From Brachionus rotundiformis (taxonomy: Eukaryota; Rotifera; Eurotatoria; Ploima; Brachionidae): 64,000 nucleotides of DNA. Shown one piece after another: positions 11,643-22,900 of this stretch. The stretch lies in the NCBI GenBank assembly GCA_016802295.1, contig JAESIW010000118.1, positions 2,124,658-2,188,657 on the forward strand, written 5' to 3'. Position numbers and translations under genes: made by a program. How positions within the stretch are numbered: the stretch's first letter is position 1; every line of letters begins with the position of its first letter. A model generated the notes under the pieces. That model saw only the letters and a program-made list of their open reading frames with translations, was not told the origin of the DNA and made no database searches.

Positions 11643-13969
11643 ATGTCTAGCTTTAAAAAGGTGGACTCGTCGGCGTCGTTCACAGTCAGCGTGGACGACA
11701 CTAGTCAAAAGTCGTGCTCATCTTCGGCCAGTCTTCAGGAGTCGTTCAAAGCCTACCGCGAACACAAACTAGTAAGAATACTTAAGCACAATTAGCCATC
11801 TTTACCTAACAGTATTAAAAAATTTAGTCAACAATTTAATGCTGTCTGGTAAGACGGGAACAGTGCTTGACAATTAAAATCGACCGTAGCTAAAAACGCG
11901 TAGAAAAAAATATTCTACGCTATTTTCGGCTACGAAATTAGGTTAATAATAAGACTTGGTATAGAATTGCTCTACAATTTGTGCATATGTTTTTTTCTAG
12001 ATTAAGCAAACTAAATATTTCACTATTTTCTCTAAAATTGTGTTCTATGTGACGAAAAACGATTCGTATTTATACTCGAGCCGGACCTGGCCAAACAAAA
12101 CAAAGTCCTTCTCTTTGCTATTCGTCGCTAATCTAACAAATAACACAAAAATAAACAAATAGTCGCAACTTAGGCAAATCGTGACTATTGTTTAGTTTAG
12201 AATCTATCTTATCTTTGTATAATATAAACAAAAATAGCTGGATTATTTGTTCCTAGAACAAAGATTTAGCCAAAGTTTAGACTACCTTGATAAAATTTGC
12301 GCGCTTGTTACACGCTAAGTAAAGGAAAATTAATTGCGAGTAAATAAGGAAAATATTTGTCATTAGTTAAAGGCGTTGTTTTCTCTGGATTAAGCATTTT
12401 TGTTATTTCCTTTTACATAAGCAGCGAGCAGGGATTAAGATGGCCTTGTAGATACCTTGAAAAATGCCCAAATTCCGACTTTGCTAATCTTGATTGTAAA
12501 CAAGGATGAAATTAAGCAAAAAATTAATGAGGCTAATAAGAATGCGCGTAAGAGCTTTCGGTCTAATCCGGACCGAATGATGCAATTGCGTTTAAAGTTT
12601 GTCCAACAAGCAAAAAAGTACTTCAATGTTCCCTATGCCAAAAAGTATTTCGCTCCTGACTGTAAGAAATATTTGATTTATTTTATTTAGTTGTTTGTTT
12701 GAGTCTTTTGTAATGTTGATTTTTGCTTCTCACTTCAAAAGTCTAACACCTTTTGACAAAATTGATCTTAAACCATTTTTTTTCTATTCTAATTTTGGTT
12801 TTTATGATTTAAAACAAACATAAAATTCTACTTTAAAAACAATCATTACATCATGCTAAACTCAACAAACTAATTCACTATTCCTGCTACAAATGTAGGC
12901 TACACACGCTACAATTGTAGGCTACATTTGTAGGCTACACACGCTACAATTGTAGTCAATGTAGCCAGCAATTATTTATTGACTATTTGTATTGCACAAA
13001 AGCTCCCGAGTACCATTCCAAATTGTTTCTGGATTGCTGTGGTCTTGTTCGACGAGTAATGCGCGACCTCGAGTATGACTTCGGATTCAGGATTGGAGGC
13101 GGAAATCAGGCCTACATGTTCGACACATTGCCTAAATCGATTGAAAAATTGGAAGATGTAAAACCAGGCGATTTGGTATTTATTCAAGCAATTTATTACA
13201 ATCCGAAAAGTACTAATTAGCAAATTTTTATTTTTTTAATTTTTTTTAAGAATAATTTAATTAATTAGTTTTTGTTGTTGATATTTGTTTTAAAATTATT
13301 TATTTTATTTAAGTGAAAAAGCAGCCGCACAATATAACTCATGTGGAAATAATGCTTGGCGAAGGCGAAAAGACCATCGGTGCTCGATGGAACAATGGCA
13401 AGGTCCAAGTTTTCGACTCGTACAAATTTGTCTCCAAAAGCTATCATTCTCAAGAGTATTTCATAAAATCTATTGATCCTTGGCTATTGGGTCTGTGTCG
13501 CAGCTATTGTACCAAGCATCCGTGGCGCTACAATACAGTTCTACGCAATAAAAAGTCCATATTCTATTTGGATCAAGAGAAAAAGTTTAAAAAATCAGCA
13601 TCTGCCAACGACTTGAACAAAAAGAAAAAAAAGAAAAAAAGAAAAAAGAAGAAGAGGGTTAAGTGTGCCAAGAGTGAAAAAAATGATGATGTTGATGCCT
13701 CTGTTGAATCAAATCAATTAGTTGAAGAAAAATGTGATCCGAACAAACATAGTGACCAGGACAATGAGGACGAATCAGATGAACAAGATAGTCAAAAAGA
13801 TGATGAAAATGACGACAATGAGGACGAGCAAGACGAACCAGCTGAGCAAGAAGATCAACCACCAACTTATTTTGACGATTTTTATCTAAATCAAACCAAA
13901 AACCCGTCTAATGACCTGCGTCCATTTACTTCAATTGAACGAGGCTTTAATATTCTAAATATTAAATAA
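11643..13969 (+). CDS. NlpC/P60-fold cysteine-hydrolase-like protein
   Basis: Exons seen: 11643..11771 (Ser-rich start, 43 residues), about 12452..12661, 13003..13209 and 13314..13969; the last three join in frame. The join from exon 1 is unresolved, because exon 1 ends in phase 0 while the next exon needs one extra base, so a micro-exon or another start is likely. The core has FLDCCGLVRRVM, matching the NlpC/P60 DC[SC]G[LF]V catalytic Cys region, then KPGDLVFI and THVEIMLGEG, which supplies the expected His. These are the hallmarks of papain-like NlpC/P60 folds, mostly known as bacterial cell-wall amidases. Animal proteins with this form exist, but I know no established function. The tail is a lysine tract followed by a strongly acidic Asp/Glu region. 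Catalysis is inferred from motifs only. Confidence 0.7.
11772..12451 (+). other. intron or unresolved region with an imperfect palindrome
   Basis: Region between exon 1 (donor GTAAGA) and the next clear coding block. It contains a roughly 50-nt hairpin-forming sequence (11885-11934). No micro-exon that would repair the phase could be chosen with confidence. Acceptor options are TTGTAG ending at 12451 and ATTAAG ending at 12439. Confidence 0.5.
11885..11934. repeat. imperfect palindrome (hairpin)
   Basis: The left arm 11885-11905 (CGTAGC...GCGTAGAA) pairs with the right arm 11913-11934 (TTCTACGC...GGCTACG) around a 7-nt A/T loop, with a few mismatches and a one-base bulge. Confidence 0.7.
12895..12966. 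repeat. short tandem/inverted repeat cluster built on GCTACA
   Basis: Two copies of GCTACACACGCTACAATTGT lie about 35 bp apart with CTACAAATGTAG/CTACATTTGTAG palindromes between them, inside the 341-bp intron 12662-13002. Confidence 0.75.
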
Positions 13970-14352
13970 TTAAAAAAAGAATTCCCAATTTTATTTTGTT
14001 GCCATTCTTTTCACAACACAATGATCTAATTAAATTATGCTTTACCTGGTTAAATAAAAAAAAATACATTTATTTATATTCAATGTTCAATTTGTTGCCA
14101 AGTTTAATTTAAAATACCAGCGTCACTGTTTAGAATTGAGCCACAATCATTTCAACTTAAATAGAAGCTTTTTTTTTTCCATTTTAGATTTTAATTGTTA
14201 TTTAGACAATTACTATTAATAATAGATGATTATTCAATTCAATTTTTTAAGTATATTATTCTAATTTTAATAAAAAATTCATCCAATTTTAGACTTTCAT
14301 TTGAAAATAAATTAACCAACAAAAAATAAATTTTAGATTTTTATAATGTGAA

Positions 14353-17300
14353 ATGATGATGCCAGAACAACAAGTTAACTTGCCACAGTCCAAATTTGGT
14401 CTTGGCTCCGATCATTCGGACATGATTGTGTTTCTAATTCGCTTTTTTCGCATCTCAGCCGTTGTCTATGTGGCATGGCTCATTGGCTACTTCAATCTTA
14501 GCTTTTCATGGGTGCTGGTGTGCGTTTTCTTGTATTTGCTGAGAGAGAGAAACTCGAGTGCAAGACAGACCAAAGCAGAGGTGATCAAAGCACTTGGCAT
14601 AAATGAACGAGATGCCATACTGGCCAGACTAGACGATGTTCCTGCATGGGTCTATTTCCCGGACAAAGAAAGAGTCGAATGGCTTAACAAGATATTAAAA
14701 ATCATCTGGCCTCATCTCAGGGCCTACATGTCCACTACTTTGGTCAATGTGATCGAACCCATCATAAATCAATACTCAACCAATTTTATTGGTAAAGTTA
14801 AATTCAAAGAAATCGACTTAGGAGACATTGTAATCAATAGATTATTTATAATTTAATAATTTTTTGGTAATTATTTATTTGTAAAATTTAACAGCCTCCT
14901 AGGATCACAAGTATTAAAGTTTATACAGAAAATGTGCCTCCTGGTGAAGTTCTATTCGATTGTGAAATTATGTAATTAAATTTAATAATAATAATATTAT
15001 TATTTTATCTCTGTATTTTAATTTAAAGGTATGCAGGTGATGCAAATATTTCATTGTCGGCTAGTAAGTTTCAAGCTGGAGTCAAAGATTTACAGGTAAA
15101 AATAGATATGAGAAATATTTTTATTTATAAAATGACAAATAATCTAATTTAAGTTTCATGGTAACTTGAGAGTTATCCTAAAGCCGCTGTGCAACAGAAT
15201 ACCATTTTTTGCCGCAGCATCAGCTTTCTTTCTAAACAAACCAGTAGGTTTTTTAACACAAAAAATAAAAAAAAATACAAATATTTTATTTATTATTTAT
15301 TTAGCAAGTAGACTTTAATTTGACCAACATAGCCAATGCATTCGATTTGCCAGGCTTGCGAAACCTAATCGACAACATAATCGAGGACTCAATAGCCAAG
15401 ACACTAGTGCTTCCCAATCGATTGGTAATACCCATAATTCCAGACCTAAAACTAGACGAATTGGATGATATGAAAAAAGTGCGACCAAAGGGAGTTCTCC
15501 GTATAAATGTGGTCAAGGGTCTTAATTTGAAAAAAGCCGATTTGGGGGTTTTTGGTGCTGGCAAATCGGACCCTTATGTTAAAATAACTGGCATAGGCCT
15601 ACCAAAACGCACTAAGACAATATCGAACAGCACTNNNNNNNNNNNNNNNNNNNNNNNNNNNNNNNNNNNNNNNNNNNNNNNNNNNNNNNNNNNNNNNNNN
15701 NNNNNNNNNNNNNNNNNNNNNNNNNNNNNNNNNNNNNNNNNNNNNNNNNNNNNNNNNNNNNNNNNNNNNNNNNNNNNNNNNNNNNNNNNNNNNNNNNNNN
15801 NNNNNNNNNNNNNNNNNNNNNNNGTGATACCTATAATTCCAGACCTAAAACTAGACGAATTGGATGATATGAAAAAAGTGCGACCAAAGGGAGTTCTCCG
15901 TATAAATGTGGTCAAGGGTCTTAATTTGAAAAAAGCCGATTTGGGCGTTTTTGGTGCTGGCAAATCGGACCCTTATGTTAAAATAACTGGCATAGGCCTA
16001 CCAAAACGCACTAAGACAATATCGAACAGCACTGATCCCATTTGGAACGAAACATTTGATTTCATGCTTGAAGACGATCTGATCCAAACACCTGACATTT
16101 TAATCCAATGTTTTGATAGTGATGAGATGAACGATGACTTCCTAGGCTCTGTTGAGATTAATGTAGAAAACATAATTTACAAGGGATACGAAGAAGGAGT
16201 TAGTACACACATACACACATGTTTTAATTTTTGAATTCAAATTTAAACATGTACTGACATTTTTTTTGTCTTAAACATAATTTTTTTTTAGATCTATAAG
16301 CTTAAAGGAGTCTCGCGAGGTGAATTGATTCTGCGCCTAGAGTGGTTTACTGTATCCACCGAGAGTAACAAGCTTAATGAAATACTTGCTAAAAAGTCCC
16401 TGAACCAACAGCAGACTTCTTGTTTACTTTTAGTAGACCTAAAATCAGCCTCTGATTTACCTGTTTGATTATATTAATATTTTTAATTTAAATGTATTAA
16501 TTATTAAAATTTTTAAGATGGTTATAAATAAATCAGGAGTTTCTGAACCCAATCCAAGGGTTATTTTCACGATCAAAGATGTTGATCAAGAATCAAGCTG
16601 TTTGGAAAAAACCACTCACCCCAAATGGAATCAAAATTTCTGCTTTTTTGTTCAAAATCCTCAAAGTGAATTTTTAATGTGCAAAATAAATGACGATAAA
16701 TCAAAAAAAGCCATTGCCAATCTACAAATTGGCCTTAAAGATTTGCTAATCGAAGACAACCTCGAGCTTAGTCGAGTGTTCGATCTTAGAACTTTGATAA
16801 ATGATTACAATCCGAAGATAAATCTCAATCTTAGATTATATGTAAAAAAAAAATTAATTTAATTATTTGTTATTTTTATTTTTATTAAAAAAGATTTTAT
16901 GCGGTAGTTTTAGACCAGAACCGGAAAAAGTTGTAATCGAAAAAGCTCCAAGTTTTGATCAAAGTCCACCACAATATTCCAAAGAAAATATTTTAACACA
17001 AAGGTATGTTTGAGTTTTTAAATTCATTAATTGAGTAAAAAATTAAATTATTTCCAGCGAATTTGGTAAAATTCACATTTCAATGGAATACATTATGGAC
17101 GAGAGTGTATTTAGACTGACAGTGATTGAATGCAAAAATCTGTGCCAAGTTCATCATTCAAATTTGCCAGACCCTTATGTCAAAATCATTCTCGAGCCTG
17201 AAAAGAAGTCAAAGAAAAAATCACGTGCCATCCATGACGAACTTAGTCCGGTTTTTAATGACATGTATAATTATCATTTTCTTAATTATATTTTTGTGAA

Positions 17301-17533
17301 ATTTTAAATTTAATTCAATCAGATTTCAATGGAACATTACTTACGGTGAGCTCAAGAGGCGCCAAATTTGTCTGAGTGTAAAAAATGACAAGCCAATGTT
17401 GACCAGTGAAAAAACTTTCATGGGACAGCTATGGATCGATTTGTCAAATTTGACTCCAAATGTTTTAATAGATAAATGGTACGATTTAAGAGATGAAAAA
17501 GACACAAAATTTTCATTTAACTATTGTGATTGA
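14353..17533 (+). CDS. ESYT: Extended synaptotagmin (E-Syt), SMP plus C2 domains
   Basis: Exons 14353..14829, 14895..14971, 15029..15095, 15154..15243, 15305..16198 (interrupted by a gap), 16292..16462, 16518..16841, 16894..17003, 17058..17264 and 17323..17533. Merging the duplicated segment gives about 742 residues. Order: a hydrophobic hairpin at about residues 25-65 that anchors to the ER, an SMP lipid-transfer domain (VPAWVYFPDKERVEWLNK through RVILKPL and the AFDLPGLRNLI region), a first C2 with LRINVVKGLNLKKAD and GKSDPYVKI, a weaker middle C2, and a C-terminal C2 with VIECKNL and LPDPYVKI. E-Syts tether ER to plasma membrane and move lipids (family knowledge). Donors GTTAGT and GTTTGA are non-consensus. 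The frame across the N-run is fortuitous. Confidence 0.92.
15425..15634 (+). repeat. contig-end overlap, copy 1 (E-Syt exon)
   Basis: This 210-bp block is repeated at 15824-16033 directly after the N-run. Three differences were seen, all synonymous (GTA/GTG, CCC/CCT, GGG/GGC). The block ends exactly where the first contig ends, and its partner starts exactly where the next contig starts. This is an unmerged allelic overlap, not a duplicated exon. Confidence 0.9.
15635..15823. other. assembly gap (189 N)
   Basis: Run of N inside the E-Syt C2 exon. Since the flanks overlap, the true gap is probably negative and no sequence is missing. Confidence 0.95.
15824..16033 (+). repeat. contig-end overlap, copy 2 (E-Syt exon)
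   Basis: Second allelic copy of 15425-15634. Read straight through, the scaffold would encode a spurious partial repeat of the first C2 domain. Confidence 0.9.
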
Positions 17534-17795
17534 AAAAAAGAATATAAATAAAATTAATAGGCTTGAGTTTAGTAGAAATAATTTTTAAAATAATATGCTT
17601 TTTAGTTAATAAATGATAAAATTTAATATTAAATATTTTTTATTTATTTTTTTGGTTTTAATTTTGAATTAAAAAAAATATATATGTTTTAAGACATAAC
17701 TTTTTTTTATCATGACTCAAATATGTCAAGTTCTCACAATAGATAAGTATGCCAAATATAAAACTAATTTTAACTAGTTTGGTCTCAAAATTAAA

Positions 17796-18776
17796 ATGAT
17801 TATTTCACTGATAATATTTCTGTTGTCTAATAGTCTGGTCGAAAACCGCCCCCAGGGTTGGCCCTTTGTCACCGATCCATCAACACCAACAAACATATTA
17901 CCAGTTAATAATCAGCTTTTTTCTTCTCACATACCTGATTCAATAATTCGAGACTATTCTCCTTTGGTCTATCTACACAGCGAAGAAGTATTCTTTCCTT
18001 CTGATGTGGAACATTTTTTGGACAATGTGAATATTGAGCCTGATCATATGAGCACAATTGAACCATTGGAATGTGAAGCTTGTACTAATTTGACATTTTT
18101 TTCCGGCTTCAATCCAGCCGAAAATATCCAAAGAGCTCCTGTATACGCCTTGGTAGTCAACAAAGACCATAATGTCGTCGATGTGTTTTACTTTTATTTC
18201 TACCCGTTTAATTTGGGAAAGCGAGTCTGTGTTGGCATTAAAGTAAATAATGTTTGCATTGGGTATTACTCGTATTTTGGTAATCATGTCGGAGACTGGG
18301 AACATGTTAGTGTCAGATTTGAAAATGGACGACCGCAAAAAATTTACTATAGCTCACACAATTTTGGTGTCCTGGTTCCGTGGACATCTGCCACCGCTCA
18401 TTCTGAATTTCCAACTCATCCAATTGCCTATTGTGCTGATGGATCACATGGATGCTATCCGACCAAAGGCGACTATGTATACAATCAAATACCAAATGGT
18501 GAATCGCTTGTCGATAGATCAAACGATGGTATTTTGTGGAAAACATGGGAAAATGTTGTCATTCTAAGAGTCAATGAGCAAAATAAATGCTGTTATGATT
18601 CTAATAATAATTATTTAAGTGATGTAATAATTAAAAATGGTTTTAATTGGATTGATTTTAATGGCAGATGGGGAAACAAGCAAGGCTTGACTTGTCTTTT
18701 TGGGCAGTGTGTTTTAGAAGGTGGACCAAGTGGTCCTTTTAAAAAAGGCTTTATTTTTAGTCCTGATTTAAATTGA
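17796..18776 (+). CDS. secreted Vps62-like protein (Vps62/DUF946 family), intronless
   Basis: Single exon of 326 residues. The N-terminus is a typical signal peptide (MIISLIIFLLSNSL). The mature part carries the Vps62 family pattern: DYSPLVYLHSEEVFFPSDVEHFL, then VDVFYFYFYPFN, FGNHVGDWEHVSVRFE, YYSSHNFG, HPIAYCADGSHGCYP and a C-terminal GRWGNKQG block. In yeast Vps62 was tied to vacuolar sorting, and the family is common in fungi and plants; its biochemical role is not settled. Odd points: no intron although every recognised gene upstream of it has introns, and an added signal peptide with paired cysteines (CEACTN, NKCCYD), which suggest an extracellular form. Retroposition or horizontal origin is possible but unproved. 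The start at 17796 is the only Met that keeps the signal peptide. Confidence 0.75.
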   Translation: MIISLIIFLLSNSLVENRPQGWPFVTDPSTPTNILPVNNQLFSSHIPDSIIRDYSPLVYLHSEEVFFPSDVEHFLDNVNIEPDHMSTIEPLECEACTNLTFFSGFNPAENIQRAPVYALVVNKDHNVVDVFYFYFYPFNLGKRVCVGIKVNNVCIGYYSYFGNHVGDWEHVSVRFENGRPQKIYYSSHNFGVLVPWTSATAHSEFPTHPIAYCADGSHGCYPTKGDYVYNQIPNGESLVDRSNDGILWKTWENVVILRVNEQNKCCYDSNNNYLSDVIIKNGFNWIDFNGRWGNKQGLTCLFGQCVLEGGPSGPFKKGFIFSPDLN

Positions 18777-19942
18777 CAAATCTAGTTATCTTCAAAATTG
18801 TTATTTTTTTTTTATTAAAAAAATATAATTATTATGACAAAAAAATATTTTATAAAATTTTATTAAAGATTAAAGAGGACAAATTTTAATCTATATGTTT
18901 TAAATTTAGATTATCAGAGTATTATTAATCAAACAATTAAAATTAAACGTTGAATTATAATTTTTGATAAGTATAAAGAAAATGCATCAATTTAAAAAAA
19001 ATTATTAAATTTAGATTAAAAATGTATCTATGTGTTAACGGACCTCTAACTTGTCTTTCAGATCTTAGCACTTTTTAAGCCATTAAGAATAAAAAGAAAG
19101 TATTAAAGCAGTCTTTTATTGACCAAGAGAAAGTAAGAGCTATAATTTAAATCCTATAGTCAGAAAAACTTACATTTTTATTAAAATAAAGTCAATTTAT
19201 AAAATAAATGAATTAAAATATATTCTTATTAATATTAAAAAATCAGATTATGATTATTTTTAATCAATTTTTAATCGGATTAAATAGATATCAGTTATAT
19301 TTGATTTGATTTTGATCATATAGAAAAAAAATACCCTAATTTTTTTCTTTTAAATAATTATTTAATAAATTAACTGGAATTGATGAAAATGTTATTCTAT
19401 TTTTTATTTATAAATATAAATAATATCATAAAAATCGAGCTTTAATTAGTCATTTTTTACACATGCTATGTTAGCTACAATAAATTGTTCTAATAAATGA
19501 TCAATAATCCGATTAAATTCTTATTAACTAATTGATTAATAATTAAATTTAAAATGCCCTACAAAACATATCCAAGCAAATAATAACACAAAATGGAACA
19601 CTGTCGATAAGACAATAAAATTAACTTTTCATCGATCTTTATCGATATTTATAGATTGTTTACTGACCTGAATATATATTTATATATATATAAAATAAAT
19701 ATATAAAATATGTTTTTATAACTAAACGCGATTTTTCTCAACTAAAGTTTATCATTTGTCTAAAAAATGGATTCTCATAAAACTCTTATCTTAATTTAAA
19801 TTCGCTATTACTCACCAGCTTTACCTGTTAGGCTTTTTTCTAATTTAATTTTTAATTTTTAATTTTTAGCATTCATATTATTATTATTTTTATTAGTAAA
19901 TTAAAATTAGTTGTTTTTTTTTTTTGTTTATTAGACATAAAA
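18777..19942. other. intergenic, AT-rich
   Basis: No gene seen. An AT dinucleotide-rich patch lies at about 19670-19712. The last 80 bp are T-rich and end in a TTATTAG acceptor-like site at 19934, just before the integrin start. Confidence 0.6.
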
Positions 19943-22900
19943 ATGCTCAAATTAGTGCTATTGCCATTGGCATTACTAATTAGCCCATTGTGTGCCAATT
20001 TGTGCATTTCGAACACAGACTGCAAGCAATGCATAACATCTGTGCACGAGTGTGCCTGGTGCAGCTTTGAAGACCTTGACCCGGACTCGAATCGATGCGA
20101 CTATTACGAGAATGTGGCCAGGTCGTGTCCATCCGAGCACATGTTTTATCCAAGCAACAAAGCTGAGGTGAGACGCGACGAGGCGTTCAAGCCGCTGGAC
20201 TCGTTTGGTTCGGCGGTGCAAATCAAGCCGCAAAAAATCGACCTAAAGGTGCGCGCACACGCACCAATCCGCTTCAACATATCCTACCAACTGGCCGAAG
20301 ACTATCCGGTCGATTTGTACTTTCTAATGGACTTGTCCAATTCGATGGACGTGCACAAGACAAAATTGTCCAAATTGGGACAATTGTTGGCCAACAGCAT
20401 GAGAAATATAACAAAAAATTTTCGTCTTGGATTTGGCTCGTTTGTGGAGAAAGAAACGCTACCGTTCGTGAACACGGCGCCTAGGTCCATGAACAATCCG
20501 TGCATGAGCTCGGACCGGAGCCGCGAGGGCCAGTGCGAGCCGCCCTATGGCTACATCCATCACATGACACTCACTGACGACTCGAATCTATTCGAACAAG
20601 AAGTGACCGCTGCCAAAGTAAGCGGCAATTTGGACTCGCCAGAGGGTGGTCTCGACGCGCTAATGCAAGTGATTGTGTGCGAGAAAGAGATCGGCTGGCG
20701 GCCTGCTAGTCGAAAATTGATCGTATTTTCGACCGATTCGGGCTTTCACTATGCTGGCGATGGCAAACTAGCCGGCATAGTCGAACCAAACGATGCCAAG
20801 TGTCATCTGAACGCCCAGCGAAGATACACACACTCGTTGCTGCAAGACTATCCGTCAATTGGTCAAATAAACCACAAAATAAGCCAAAACAATGTTAATT
20901 TGATATTTGCGGTGGTGCGCGATCAGGCCAATTTGTACAAAAATCTCAGCGAGTTGATCCAGGGTTCGTTTGTGGGCGAATTGGACGACGACTCGTCCAA
21001 CATAGTCAAGCTAGTTGTGGACATTTACAAGACCATAGCCAAGAAGATTGTGTTCAGCACGGACTCGTTGCCGGACGGTGTGCAAGTCAAATTTTTCTCC
21101 AAGTGTCAAGGTGACCGATTGGTCCAGACCAGTTGGTGCGATGGCTTAAAGATTAAGCAAAAAGTTGATTTTCAAGTCGAATTGAGCATGAGCAAATGTT
21201 TGTCTAAGCCGGTCAGCTTTAACATAAGTGCACAGGGTCTGGCTGAAAGAGTAGAGGTGACCATTGAGCCTCAGTGCGAGTGCGATTGTGAAAAACAAGC
21301 GCTCAATAGTCCCATCAGCTCTGAATGCAGTGCCAGAGGCAGAAAAGTGTGCGGCATTTGCCAATGTGACCCATTGTACTATGGCAGTAGATGCGAGTGC
21401 AGCAATTTGGACTCCCAGGATCCAAACGACAAGACATCGTCAGCAAACATATCATCTTGCATTAAGTACTAATTATCTAATATGATTATTTATTTTGTTT
21501 TTTTTTTTTCAAATAAATTACAAAAAATTTTTTAATTATTTAATTAATTTTTTTCTCTTTTCAGTCCTAGGCAAAGTGGTCCAGATGGCCAAAAAATAAT
21601 CTGCAACAATCAAGGCCGCTGCAATTGTGGACAATGTGTTTGTGTATGTGTTTTGTTTTATTATTTTTTATCTTCTAGAATTATTAGTAGTGTTGTTAGC
21701 TTAATTGGTTAAAAAATTTTAATTTTTATCTTAATTTATGGTTATTGGCTTTGTCCAAGCTTTAGCACTTAATTATTTTTCAACTCTAATTAAAAAGACT
21801 AATAATTAAAATCATCAAAAGTCTTAGTAGATTTGGTTAGACTCTCAATGTCGGGTCCAGGGTCCTTTTTCCTTAATGATTTTTTTTAAAGAGCCTTTGG
21901 AAAATATTTAAATTTTAAATTATTTTTTTTCTCAAATTATTCAAATCAATAGAGAAGTGTTAATGATAATTCGGTTTTTTGTCAATTATGATTTAAATTT
22001 ATAATTTTTTTATAATTCTAAAATTGGTTTTTAAATTTTTTTTATCTATTTATTTCTATTTCCTAATTATTAAGTAAAACTTGATCCATATTTTCTAAAA
22101 TTAACATTAACACCAAAAATTTTCTTTTCAATCTTTTCAAAACATATATCTAAAAATTACTAATAATTAAAGTAATAAAAAGTCTAGTAGATTTAGTTAG
22201 AAAATAGGATATTAAATTAAATATTAAATGACTTTGACTAGAATTACTCAGAAACCAAGATACTTAGTAATGAAATATGAGACAGTTTTGTTACTGTTCA
22301 ATCATTATATTTAAATATTAATGTCTAATTATAATCAAAATTTGTCTATTTTTAATTTTTTTATGGAGAAATCTTTTCCCAATTTTATATAATTCTTATA
22401 ACATTATAACATAATCAGCCACGCTGATTTATTTTTGAAATAATTAAGAACAAGAGTTGCTTCTAGGAAAATATCTCTAAATCATATAATCTTTAAATTA
22501 ATTTTATATTTTTGTAAGTTTGAAAAAAAATTTTAAGTATAAAGTAAACTTTTTTAACATTTCAACATTAAAAAGAAAATTAAAATTAAAAAATTAATTC
22601 ATAAAACTAAATCAAATATTTTAAATCATCATAGACTTTTTAATAGATAATCAATATTCAATTAAAGGTTTGGAGTTTTATTTTTCAAAATATGTTATTG
22701 TTATTAGTGTCTAAACAATATCTACTGTCAAAAATCTTATCTTATTTGTCACAATAATCACATAAACTATGTCAGTGTCAAAATTTCTAATTTTCATTTT
22801 CTTATTAAATAAAAAAATTTAAGAAAAAAGTTAATAAAAAAATCAAATATATTTATTATTTGATTAATCTATTAGTATAATATTTACTACTAAGAAATAA

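Noticed and set aside
11643..11771. Exon 1 of the NlpC/P60 gene as a separate small gene
   Set aside because: It ends at a strong GTAAGA donor and its Ser-rich then SLQESFKAYRE ending fits the leader of the downstream protein; kept as one gene with the join marked unresolved.
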